A stretch of 64,000 nucleotides of DNA from the NCBI RefSeq assembly GCF_004123835.1, contig NZ_MZMU01000003.1:930001-994000 (forward strand). The letters are read 5' to 3'. A program made the position numbers and the translations under genes. Shown here piece by piece: positions 1-6,993 of the stretch; position 1 is the stretch's first letter; the number at the start of each line of letters is the position of its first letter. The notes beneath the pieces are model-generated. The model was not told where the DNA came from. It ran no database searches and saw only the letters and a list, made by a program, of their open reading frames with translations. This DNA is from Rhizobium leguminosarum. Its GTDB lineage: Bacteria > Pseudomonadota > Alphaproteobacteria > Rhizobiales > Rhizobiaceae.

Positions 1-2
1 TC

Positions 3-266
3 AAGGCCACCCCGGCGCAGCAAGGCGCCCACATGAACGCGCTCGAACTCTTCCGCACCGGCCGGGACTATATCGAGATCGCGGCCCACCTCGGGGTGTC
101 GGTGCCGTCGGTGGAAACCGAGATCCACCGGCTTCGAAGCGCCGAGAAGGGCGACACCGCCCAGCAGGACCATGCCGGCTCAGAGATCCGGCGGTTTACC
201 CGCCGCGCCGCGAGGCCTGGCGCCCCGGTGAACTTTGCCGGCGGGCGACGGAGGCTGCGGGTTTGA
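3..266 (+). CDS. Partial small helix-turn-helix protein
   Basis: The reading frame is open from the window edge to a stop at 266, so the true start probably lies upstream; an internal ATG is at 33. The segment ELFRTGRDYIEIAAHLGV followed by SVPSVETEIHRLR has the pattern of a short helix-turn-helix that counts repeats of the type found in GcrA/sigma-like small regulators. The C-terminal third is arginine-rich and featureless. It heads a run of small, tightly packed same-strand genes of phage or integrative-element character. Function is not known. Confidence 0.45.
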   Translation, partial: KATPAQQGAHMNALELFRTGRDYIEIAAHLGVSVPSVETEIHRLRSAEKGDTAQQDHAGSEIRRFTRRAARPGAPVNFAGGRRRLRV

Positions 267-298
267 AGAGGCCATCTCAATCGGGAAAGCGACATCGC

Positions 299-664
299 AT
301 GGGTAAGGAAACAGTGACCAAGGACATCATGGACATCCTCAGCCCGGTGCTGGGGGAGGAGCTGGCGGCAGCCGTCATCGAGCATCGCAAGCGCACGCTG
401 AAGAAGCCGCTGACGGCTTATGCCGCGCGGATGCAGGCCAGGGAATATCTGATGACCGGCGATCCGGTCGGCGCCGCCGAGATGCAGATCTTCCGCGGCT
501 GGCAGGCGATCAAATGCGACTGGTACCTCAAGGAGAAGGCGAGGGAGGCCGGGTCGATCAACAGCAGCACGAGAAGGACAGCAGTGGATGCCGCACGAGA
601 TTTCCCCTCTGGTGAAGGTCATTTCGGGGATGCTTTCTGGCTTCCCGGCATCCGCAGGCACTGA
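299..664 (+). CDS. Hypothetical phage-cluster protein
   Basis: This 121-residue protein from ATG 299 (a longer start at 263 and a GTG at 314 are possible) is not recognised. It is charged and mostly helical in appearance (EELAAAVIEHRKRTLKKPL, then AYAARMQAREYL), which would suit a small DNA-associated or scaffold protein, but that is only inference. Its 3' end overlaps the next gene by 77 bases in another frame, so the last 25 residues may be non-native if the next gene starts at 588 as drawn. It belongs to the small phage-like cluster at the window edge. Confidence 0.5.
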   Translation: MGKETVTKDIMDILSPVLGEELAAAVIEHRKRTLKKPLTAYAARMQAREYLMTGDPVGAAEMQIFRGWQAIKCDWYLKEKAREAGSINSSTRRTAVDAARDFPSGEGHFGDAFWLPGIRRH

Positions 665-1028
665 TCCCGACATGCAGATCCGCGCCTATCTCGTCGCCGT
701 CGAGGGCCTTCCGGCAGAGGCGGTCTGGCGGGCCGCCAAACGCTTCATCTCCGGCCAGGTCAGGGACCATAACCGCGCCTTTGCCCCGAGCAGTGCCAGC
801 TTTGCCGAGGAGTGTCGGCATCAGCAGGCGGCGATCGAGGTGGAGCGCCGCCCGCGCCTGGAAGCAGAGCCCGAGGTGCTGCAGCCGAAAGTGCCGGCCT
901 ACAAGATGCAGCTGCTGCGCGATGCAGCCAATGGCAGCCGCAACGCCAAGCGGGAGCTCGCCCGCATGTTTCCCGACAATCCGATCATCGCCCGCGCCGC
1001 GCTAGATGCACAGGAGGCCACCAAGTGA
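588..1028 (+). CDS. Hypothetical phage-like protein
   Basis: The 146-residue protein contains PLVKVISGMLSGFPASA near the N-terminus, a helical middle (VEGLPAEAVWRAAKRFISG) and an acidic/basic C-terminal half. The layout resembles small proteins encoded among replication genes of rhizobial prophages, where a similar region accompanies a replication initiator, but no catalytic motif is visible. Its TGA (1026-1028) overlaps the GTG start of the next gene, which indicates translational coupling. Confidence 0.55.
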   Translation: MPHEISPLVKVISGMLSGFPASAGTDPDMQIRAYLVAVEGLPAEAVWRAAKRFISGQVRDHNRAFAPSSASFAEECRHQQAAIEVERRPRLEAEPEVLQPKVPAYKMQLLRDAANGSRNAKRELARMFPDNPIIARAALDAQEATK

Positions 1029-1324
1029 CCATCACCTTTTGGACGGAAGACAAGATCGTCAAGGCGGAAAAGCTTTGGAGGGAAGGGCTGTCGGCCAGAG
1101 AAATCGCCAACCTGTTCGGCTCGAAGAAGAACACCGTCATCAACATGGCGCACCGCAACCGCGACAGGTTCCCCTCCAGGCAGGACACCTGGCATCCGCA
1201 TCCGAAGGCAGGCCCGCCCGTCCAGCCGATCCGCCACCCGGACCGGGTGACGCGGGTGACCCGGTCGGGCGCGCATGTGACGATGCCGCGCGTGCCCAGC
1301 ATCGATGGGCCTGCGGAGCCATGA
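1025..1324 (+). CDS. GcrA-like helix-turn-helix protein
   Basis: This 99-residue protein starts at a GTG overlapping the previous stop. The first 45 residues, TFWTEDKIVKAEKLWREG then LSAREIANLFGSKKNTVI, match the arrangement of the GcrA family (W-x-x-E-x-x-x-L-x-x-L-W-x-x-G-x-S-A-x-x-I-A). GcrA is an alphaproteobacterial cell-cycle regulator that binds methylated promoter DNA with RNA polymerase. The C-terminal part is proline/arginine-rich and lacks the usual zinc-binding tail, so this is a short phage-type relative, not the chromosomal gcrA. The ATGA overlap with the next gene suggests co-translation. Confidence 0.7.
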   Translation: MTITFWTEDKIVKAEKLWREGLSAREIANLFGSKKNTVINMAHRNRDRFPSRQDTWHPHPKAGPPVQPIRHPDRVTRVTRSGAHVTMPRVPSIDGPAEP

Positions 1325-1518
1325 GCCAGGTCACCCCACGCGAAACCGAAGTGATCCGCTGGATGGCGGAGGGCAAGACCGCCGCCGAGATCGGCACCAT
1401 TCTCGGCATCTCGCCGATCACCGTGAATACGCACATCGCCAACGCCAAGATGAAGCTCGGCGTCTTCAAGGAAACGGCGCTGGTCGCAGCGGCACTCAGA
1501 AACGGCATCATTCGATAG
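1321..1518 (+). CDS. Short LuxR-type HTH protein
   Basis: Only 65 residues, this is essentially a bare GerE/LuxR DNA-binding domain: TPRETEVIRWMAEGKTAAEI, then LGISPITVNTHIANAKMKLG. No receiver or ligand domain precedes it, since the frame begins at ATG 1321 inside the stop of the gcrA-like gene. Such stand-alone HTH proteins act as DNA-binding regulators. Here it is part of a polycistronic run with two other HTH proteins, which suggests regulation of a mobile element's own genes. Confidence 0.75.
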   Translation: MSQVTPRETEVIRWMAEGKTAAEIGTILGISPITVNTHIANAKMKLGVFKETALVAAALRNGIIR

Positions 1519-1531
1519 AAGGACGATCAGC

Positions 1532-2125
1532 ATGGGCGGCAAAGCCACCAAGGTGAAGACAGGACGGGCAAACAAGCGCGCCGGCCGGCCGCGCAAGGAA
1601 AATGTCGAGCGTTTTCCCTGCGGCAAGATCAAGCCCTTCGAAACCGAGAAGGACAATATCAGCGTCGCGGTCGCCGCCCGCAGGCGCATCCACGGCTTCG
1701 GCCGCACGGTTGCCGACGAGACGGTCAAGAGCCCCTTTGCCGGTTACACCCTCGGCCGCATGTTCCTCGACGGCCTCATCACCGCCGAGCAGCGCCAGGC
1801 CGGCGACGACTATGCCGAGGCGATCGCCCGCTACCACAAGACGACAGGCATCCCGGCCCCGAGCCCGAGGGCGCAATCGCTGTTCTCAGTCAAAGGCCAT
1901 GAAGGCGAGCAGACCGAAACCTTCGCCGACCGCGCCCGCAAGGCCAGCAACCGCATGATGGCGCTGCAGGGCATCCTGCTGCGCTGCCCCGACGGGCCGC
2001 AGGTCAGGAGCACGGTCTATAACGTCACGGTGATGGATTACGACCATTTGCGCCAGATGCCGCCGCAGCAATTGCTGTGGCTGCGGAGGGGATTGACGGC
2101 GTTGCGGGGGGCGAGGAGCGGTTGA
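1532..2125 (+). CDS. Hypothetical phage-cluster protein, 197 aa
   Basis: The protein begins with a lysine/arginine-rich segment (KVKTGRANKRAGRPRKEN) with AT-hook-like GRP spacing, followed by a helical region (AGYTLGRMFLDGLITAEQR) and a conserved-looking C-terminus ending PPQQLLWLRRGLTALRG. It follows the LuxR-type gene by 13 bases, so it is probably in the same transcript. The function is unknown; DNA binding is plausible. Fragments of its 3' end recur near 4050 and 5940, inside the repeat blocks, so this locus has been copied or broken up locally. Confidence 0.6.
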   Translation: MGGKATKVKTGRANKRAGRPRKENVERFPCGKIKPFETEKDNISVAVAARRRIHGFGRTVADETVKSPFAGYTLGRMFLDGLITAEQRQAGDDYAEAIARYHKTTGIPAPSPRAQSLFSVKGHEGEQTETFADRARKASNRMMALQGILLRCPDGPQVRSTVYNVTVMDYDHLRQMPPQQLLWLRRGLTALRGARSG

Positions 2126-2480
2126 TGGAGTGGGGCAAGGCTCAGTCTGGTATCCAGGGCTGCGATCTCTCTCCAGCCTCATCCTGAGGTGCCCCGAAGG
2201 GGCATCGAAGGACGGGGCTGGCCTCCCGCCTGCCTCGATATGCCAATGCTGCCATTGGCGTCCAGCCACCCGCCCTCGTCCTTCGAGGCTCCGGCCTTCG
2301 GCCTACGCACCTCAGGATGAGGGCTGGTCGGTGTGCCGTGCCGCTTCGCTTCCCGTTGAACCGAGGCCCGCGACCTCTCTCCAGCCTCATCCTGAGGTGC
2401 CCCGAAGGGGCCTCGAAGGACGGGGCTGGCCGCCCGCCTTTCGCGCCGGTTGGCTGCGAAGCCAGTCCGAAAGATATGTG
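2126..2480. repeat. Interspersed repeat block, family A
   Basis: Family A units consist of CCTCATCCTGAGGTGCCCC with GAAGGGGCCTCGAAGGACGG in forward orientation (about 2172-2226 and 2385-2430), separated by the inverted form (CCCTCGTCCTTCGAGGCTCC, about 2270-2322). Each unit can fold on itself. The same composite recurs at about 4120-4390, 6060-6660, 54047-54105 and 57090-57215. The long frames crossing this block on both strands are low-complexity by-products, not genes. Confidence 0.85.
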
Positions 2481-2527
2481 GATTTTCACAGTTGTTGGCT
2501 CTGTACTTGCCGCAGAGCTCACCCCAC

Positions 2528-3030
2528 CCTCCGTCTTCCTCGGGCTTGACCCGAGGATCCACGCCGGCCTCCGCGCTGCGGCCTGGAGACACGGGCGGGA
2601 GCGGGCGAGGGGGCATGCTGCGACATCTCGATTCCCTCTTCTCCCCAGCGGGGGTCCGAAGGACGGGTTGAGACCGGTGGCTCAACCCAGGCAAAGGTGC
2701 CCGTAGGGCGGATGAGGGGGCCGCGGAAACCGGTCTTTCAACAACGTCCATGCGGGCTTCGGCCGCGACGGCATTGTCTCGACTGTGTTCAGGGTGATGG
2801 GGCACGGCGTTGCAGGACAGGTTCTACGGGAGGGTGTGCCGGGTGGCCCCCTCATCCGCCTGCCGGCACCCTTCTCCCCGAGGGGAGAAGAGACTTGCGG
2901 CAGCGTCTCCGTTCCCATCGGCCTCAGGACGGTAGAGCCAGTGGCTCGATCCCGGTAAGGCTAGGGTGGGGCAGCCATTGCGAACCGGACAACGATGGCT
3001 CAAGGCCTGGGATGACGGAGGGTGGGGCAG
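2528..3030. repeat. Split family B palindrome with nested third repeat
   Basis: The left half of a family B hairpin (CCTCGGGCTTGACCCGAGG) lies at about 2528-2572, and the right half (CAAGGCCTGGGATGACGG) at about 3000-3022. In the intact copies at 6742-6838 and 13082-13172 these halves are under 60 bases apart. Between them sits about 430 bases with a different inverted pair, GGCGGATGAGGGGG (about 2707-2720) and its complement (about 2848-2861), and a CTTCTCCCCGAGGGGAGAAG stem. This reads as one repeat inserted into another. I see no supported gene from 2481 to 3169. Confidence 0.6.
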
Positions 3031-3169
3031 GTGTTTTCGCCAGACTCCGTGCCAATCTAGCCGAACACCTGCACCGGATGCCGCCGCTGCTGCTCTCGCG
3101 GCCGTGCAGGGGGCTCACGCCACCGCGGGGGCAAGGGCCGGTTGACGCCGGAGCTGCTGGGCCTGACGC

Positions 3170-3991
3170 TCATCCGCATGGGCGCTGAATAAGGTCCATC
3201 GCATGGTCTTCCATCCAGGCGACCTCAAGCATCCCCTCGTCAAGCACACCGCGGCTGGCCAATTCCGTCTCCCATGCGGAACCCGCTGCAGCAAGGTTGC
3301 GCATATGTTGCTGCATTTGCCGAACCCGTTCGATTCCGGCCTGCATGATGCCGATCTCCGGCGCTATCCCGTAGGCATCGAGCAACAATTGAAAGCGCCG
3401 GGCTTTCTCGCGGACGCCCGTTTGCAGGCCATGCGCCTCGCATTTTTCGTCACGCCAGAACGGCACCCAACGCCAGGCAACAAAGCCAAGGTCCCAGGAG
3501 CGCGGTCCCGGCGCTGCCGCGTCCCAATCGATGAAAGCCACGGGGAGCCCTGCTTGAAAGACCGTATTCCATGGCGTCAAGTCATTGTGGCAGACCGTTT
3601 CAACAGGCTGGCGGGCGTCAAGACGCCATTCGCGATCTTTCCATAAGAAGCTGGCTGCAGCATCGTGGTAGGATCGCAGCAATTGTCCCAGGCGCTCGAG
3701 GACGCTGTCGCGCCAGACATAATCCGGGAGACGGAGGTCGAAGCGACCGCCTTTAACGGGAAGGAAGCCTTCGCCATTGCCGACTTCACCTTCGATATAG
3801 GTGAGGACTTCCCGTCCCTGATCATCGAGGCCCAGCGCACGCGGGGACCCATCATATCCCTGGCGCTCGACGTGCCGCAGCAAGTCGAGAACCGCGGGAG
3901 ACCACGCACGTCCGCCACGACGCACCGTTTCGCCTATGCGCACGACGTTCGAATCCTTGCCGCCGATAAGAGGAATTTCTGGCTGGTCCAT
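3170..3991 (-). CDS. Aminoglycoside phosphotransferase (APH)-fold kinase
   Basis: A 273-residue soluble protein with the APH/choline-kinase fold. The Brenner-type catalytic loop VCHNDLTPWNTVF (H-x-D-x-x-x-x-N) and the metal-binding AFIDWDAAAPGP are both intact about two thirds along. These enzymes transfer phosphate from ATP to small molecules such as aminoglycosides, choline, homoserine or macrolides; the substrate cannot be read here. The N-terminal VVRIGETVRRGGRAW suits a nucleotide-binding lobe. It stands alone between repeat blocks on both sides and opposes its neighbours, so an operon partner is absent. A resistance role should not be assumed. Confidence 0.8.
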   Translation of the reverse strand: MDQPEIPLIGGKDSNVVRIGETVRRGGRAWSPAVLDLLRHVERQGYDGSPRALGLDDQGREVLTYIEGEVGNGEGFLPVKGGRFDLRLPDYVWRDSVLERLGQLLRSYHDAAASFLWKDREWRLDARQPVETVCHNDLTPWNTVFQAGLPVAFIDWDAAAPGPRSWDLGFVAWRWVPFWRDEKCEAHGLQTGVREKARRFQLLLDAYGIAPEIGIMQAGIERVRQMQQHMRNLAAAGSAWETELASRGVLDEGMLEVAWMEDHAMDLIQRPCG

Positions 3992-4019
3992 ACCCTAGCT
4001 TAGGCGAGGGTGAACTGAC

Positions 4020-4400
4020 GGGTCAACGGACAAGATGCCCGCAAAGCTGCGGGGGGCGAGGAGCGGTTGATGGGGTGGGGCAAGGCTCAGTCTGGTATCC
4101 AGGGCTGCGATCTATCTCCAGCCTCATCCTGAGGTGCCCCGAAGGGGCCTCGAAGGACGGGGCTGGCCTCCCTCCTGCCTCGATATGCCAATGCTGCCAT
4201 TGGCGTCCGGTCACCCGCCCTCGTCCTTCGAGGCTCCGGCCTTTGGCCTGCGCACCTCAGGATGAGGGCTGGTCGGTGTGCCGTGCCGCTTCGCTTCCGG
4301 TTGAACCAGGGCTACGATCTCTCTCCAGCCTCATCCTGAGGTGCCCCGAAGGGGCCTCGAAGGACGGAGCTGGCCGCCCGCCTCTCGCACCGGTTGGCCG
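4020..4400. repeat. Repeat block copying the 2.1 kb region
   Basis: From about 4051 the sequence repeats 2106-2345 nearly base for base, including the tail GCGAGGAGCGGTTGATGG of the phage-cluster gene, the stretch GGCAAGGCTCAGTCTGG, and family A units in both orientations. Thus the APH-kinase gene is flanked by direct copies of about 240 bases. No gene is supported between 3992 and 4526 apart from the operator at 4499-4522. Confidence 0.8.
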
Positions 4401-4498
4401 CAGATTTTCGATATTGTACGCGGTTTTTCGTCCGATCAACCATCGCAGGAACAGCTTAGGCGGTTTGTGCATCCGCAGACTGACAACAGCGTTGCAAA

Positions 4499-4522
4499 TC
4501 AGATAAGTGTGTGCTTATCTGA
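4499..4522. promoter_or_regulatory. Probable ArsR operator
   Basis: A perfect 9 bp inverted repeat, TCAGATAAG - 6 bases - CTTATCTGA, ends 4 bases before the ATG of the ArsR-family gene. Its position over the ribosome-binding region and its symmetry fit autorepression by the dimeric regulator. Confidence 0.7.
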
Positions 4523-4526
4523 CGGC

Positions 4527-4841
4527 ATGATCGAGAACGAGATTTTCAAAGCTCTGGCCGACCCGACACGCCGCGCGATCTTCGAGAAGCTGGCGAGCGG
4601 CAGCATGAACGCCAGCGCCCTGCGTGACGGCATGGATATCAGCCAGCCGGCGATGTCCCAGCACCTTTCCGTGCTTCGCAATGCGCAGCTGGTGCGCGAG
4701 GAACGGCAGGGGCGCTTCGTGAACTACGAGGTCGATCCAGACGGACTCGCGCTCATAGCCGGATGGCTGGCGAAGTATCGAGCTTACTGGCCGGCGCGGA
4801 TTGATGCGTTGAAGGCTTTGCTGAAGGACATGGACCAATGA
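4527..4841 (+). CDS. ArsR-family winged-helix regulator
   Basis: The start at 4527 gives a 104-residue protein typical of the ArsR/SmtB family: IFKALADPTRRAIFEKLASG, then the recognition helix ISQPAMSQHLSVLRNAQLV and the beta wing REERQGRFVNYEV. There are no paired cysteines for metal sensing, so it probably belongs to the non-metal group commonly encoded beside SRPBCC (AHSA1) proteins. It overlaps the next gene by ATGA and is preceded by a perfect palindrome (4499-4522), so it likely controls its own two-gene operon. Confidence 0.9.
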   Translation: MIENEIFKALADPTRRAIFEKLASGSMNASALRDGMDISQPAMSQHLSVLRNAQLVREERQGRFVNYEVDPDGLALIAGWLAKYRAYWPARIDALKALLKDMDQ

Positions 4842-5197
4842 GCGATACGAAGGCCGAAAGGCAGCAAAAAGATCTGGTGTTTGAATACGAACTGGACGCA
4901 CCGCCGGAGAAGGTTTGGCGGGCGGTCAGCATTCCCGCCTTTCGGGAGAAATGGCTGCCCAAGCAGGAGTTAGCGGAGGCCGAGCCGGTCTCCACGGCAC
5001 CGGGCGAGGAAATAAGCTACAGGATGCGGGACGATGAGCCGCCCTTCCTTGAGAGCATCGTCACGTTTCAGGTCAGACCCGATGCCAACGGCGGGACGAT
5101 ACTCACGATCGTTCACGGGCTGACGGATACGAGGCTGGCCCCGCAGATGCCGCCAGCGGCGAACAGCAATGCGCCGTGGATGATGCTGGCCGCCTGA
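4838..5197 (+). CDS. SRPBCC/AHSA1-like ligand-binding protein
   Basis: The N-terminal half reads as the START/SRPBCC fold (LVFEYELDAPPEKVWRAVS, then FREKWLP), the family that binds hydrophobic ligands or acts as Hsp90 co-chaperone-like AHSA1 proteins. At 119 residues it is shorter than the usual 140-160, and the C-terminal tail (MPPAANSNAPWMMLAA) replaces the normal final helix GWxxxLxxL, so it may be slightly truncated. It is co-translated with the ArsR gene, a pairing common in rhizobia. Substrate unknown. Confidence 0.8.
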   Translation: MSDTKAERQQKDLVFEYELDAPPEKVWRAVSIPAFREKWLPKQELAEAEPVSTAPGEEISYRMRDDEPPFLESIVTFQVRPDANGGTILTIVHGLTDTRLAPQMPPAANSNAPWMMLAA

Positions 5198-5242
5198 GGC
5201 TTTAGCCAGTCACCCGAAATTGCAACCTACAGGAGTTCGCCC

Positions 5243-5866
5243 ATGCGCGAAGCGATGCAACTCGTCCCTATGGTCATCGAGCAATCCAGCCGCGGCGAAC
5301 GCTCTTTCGACATTTATTCCCGCCTTCTGCGCGAGAGGATCATTTTCCTGAACGGTGAGGTCAACGACACCGTTTCCGCGCTCGTCTGCGCGCAGTTGTT
5401 GTTTCTGGAGGCCGAGAATCCCAAGAAGCCGATTCAACTCTACATCAATTCCCCCGGTGGCGTCGTCACTAGCGGCCTCGCCATGTATGACACCATGCGA
5501 TACATCCGCGCGCCGGTTCATACGCTCTGTATGGGAACGGCCCGTTCGATGGGGTCGTTCCTGCTGATGGCGGGCGAACCCGGCGAGCGCGCCGCATTGC
5601 CGAACACCAGCATTCTCATTCATCAACCGTCAGGCGGATTCCAAGGACAGGCATCGGACATGCAGATCCATGCCGAGGAAATCCTGAAAACCAAGCAGCG
5701 CATGACGCGGCTCTACGCCGAGCATTGCAAACGCACCTATGAAGAGTTCGAGCAGGCGATGGACCGCGACCGCTTCATGACGGCCGAGGAAGCGTTGGAG
5801 TGGGGTCTGATTGATCGCATCCTGACAGAACGCGACATCGTTTCAGCGCCGGAAATCACCGCGTGA
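5243..5866 (+). CDS. clpP: ClpP-type ATP-dependent protease subunit
   Basis: A full-length 207-residue ClpP. The catalytic triad is intact and correctly spaced: Ser102 in TARSMGS, His127 in ILIHQP, and Asp176 in DRDRFM, matching E. coli Ser111/His136/Asp185. Hydrophobic N-terminal [20 protein letters not shown] and the handle-helix region are normal. It has no clpX or trigger-factor gene beside it, so it is an accessory paralogue that would assemble with a ClpA/ClpX chaperone encoded elsewhere, or mix with the main ClpP. It stands between the ArsR operon and a repeat block. A Shine-Dalgarno-like AGGAG precedes the ATG. Confidence 0.92.
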   Translation: MREAMQLVPMVIEQSSRGERSFDIYSRLLRERIIFLNGEVNDTVSALVCAQLLFLEAENPKKPIQLYINSPGGVVTSGLAMYDTMRYIRAPVHTLCMGTARSMGSFLLMAGEPGERAALPNTSILIHQPSGGFQGQASDMQIHAEEILKTKQRMTRLYAEHCKRTYEEFEQAMDRDRFMTAEEALEWGLIDRILTERDIVSAPEITA

Positions 5867-5937
5867 CCGCGCGTTGGGAAACTCACGCGGCAACCGACGC
5901 GATGGCCTCTACTTCCTGACCGAAGCCGAAACGGTAT

Positions 5938-6741
5938 GCGGCAATTGCTGTGGCTGCGCAGGGGGTTGACGGCGTTGCGGGGGCGAGGGCGATGGGGTGG
6001 ATGCTTCGGCGGGATAAGCTCTTGCCATGGATGAGATTCCATTCCCTCCCAGGTTCAAGACGCTACCCCGACAACACCCGCCCTCGTCCTTCGAGGCTCC
6101 GGCCTTTGGCCTGCGCACCTCAGGATGAGGGCTGGTCGGTGTGTCGTGCCGTTGCGCTTCCCGTTAAACCAGGGCTGCAACCTCTCTCCAGCCTCATCCT
6201 GAGGTGCCCCGAAGGGGCCTCGAAGGACGGGGCTGGCCGCCCGCCTGCCTCGATAGCCAATGCTGCCATTGGCGTCCAGCCACCCGCCCTCGTCCTTCGA
6301 GGCTCCGGCCTTTGGCCTGCGCACCTCAGGATGAGGGCTGGTCGGTGTGCCGTGCCGTTGCGCTTCCCGTTAAACCAGGGCTGCAACCTCTCTCCAGCCT
6401 CATCCTGAAGTGCCCCGAAGAGGCCTCGAAGGACGGGGCTGGCCGCCCGCCTGCCTCGATACCCAATGCTGCCATTGGCGTCCAGCCACCCGCCCTCGTC
6501 CTTCGAGGCTCCGGCCTTTGGCCTGCGCACCTCAGGATGAGGGCTGGTCGGCGTGCCGTGCCGCTACCTTCCCGTTGAACCAGGCTGCAACCTCTCTCCA
6601 GCCTCATCCTGAGGTGCCCCGAAGGGGCCTCGAAGGACGAGGCTGGCCGCCTGCCTGCCGCCGGTTGGCTGCGAGGCCAGTCCGAAAGATATGTGGATTT
6701 TCACCGTTGTTGGCGCTGTATTTGCCGCAGAGCTCACCCCG
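5938..6741. repeat. Large family A repeat array
   Basis: The block opens with GCAATTGCTGTGGCTGCG, a copy of the 3' end of the phage-cluster gene at 1532-2125. It then carries about seven family A units in alternating orientation up to about 6650, spaced by copies of ATGCTGCCATTGGCGTCCAG. At 6660-6740 it repeats the segment also found at 2440-2525 (GAAAGATATGTGGATTTTCA). Frames across it are not genes. The run looks like local tandem amplification of one approximately 205 bp unit. Confidence 0.85.
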
Positions 6742-6838
6742 CCCTCCGTCGTCCTCGGGCTTGACCCGAGGATCCATGCTGGCCTCCGCTAGCCGCGGGC
6801 ATGGATCCCAGGCACAACAAGGCCTGGGATGACGGAGG
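6742..6838. repeat. Intact family B palindromic element
   Basis: Terminal inverted ends CCTCCGTC and GACGGAGG enclose the hairpins CCTCGGGCTTGACCCGAGG and CCAGGC-N-GCCTGG. It is about 97 bases long. The ATG at 6829 that opens the downstream long frame lies inside this element and is therefore unlikely to be the real start of the esterase. Confidence 0.8.
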
Positions 6839-6993
6839 TTGGGGATGCGTTTTCGCCAAACTCCCAGCGGATCGGGCCGAAACCGGCGTGGAGCAATAGC
6901 GGACTCTGGTCGACGTCTGACGGACCCTTTTCGTTGCCGCTCTATGGGAGTATTTTACTCTCAAACTGTCTCAACTTGGCGCTGGAGAGTGCA

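Noticed and set aside
2130..2805. Long open frames on both strands across the repeat block
   Set aside because: They are composed of family A repeat sequence (LILRCPEGASKDGAG, HPEVRRPKAGASKDE) and recur in the other blocks; no ribosome-binding site and no independent conservation.
3170..3991. Calling the kinase an antibiotic-resistance gene
   Set aside because: Only general APH-fold motifs are present; the family has many metabolic members.
5950..6832. Overlapping frames of 90-150 codons on both strands
   Set aside because: Translations of tandem repeats; identical peptides in each unit.
6829..6993. ATG at 6829 as the esterase start
   Set aside because: It lies within a palindromic repeat; the signal peptide begins after the GTG at 6994/7000.
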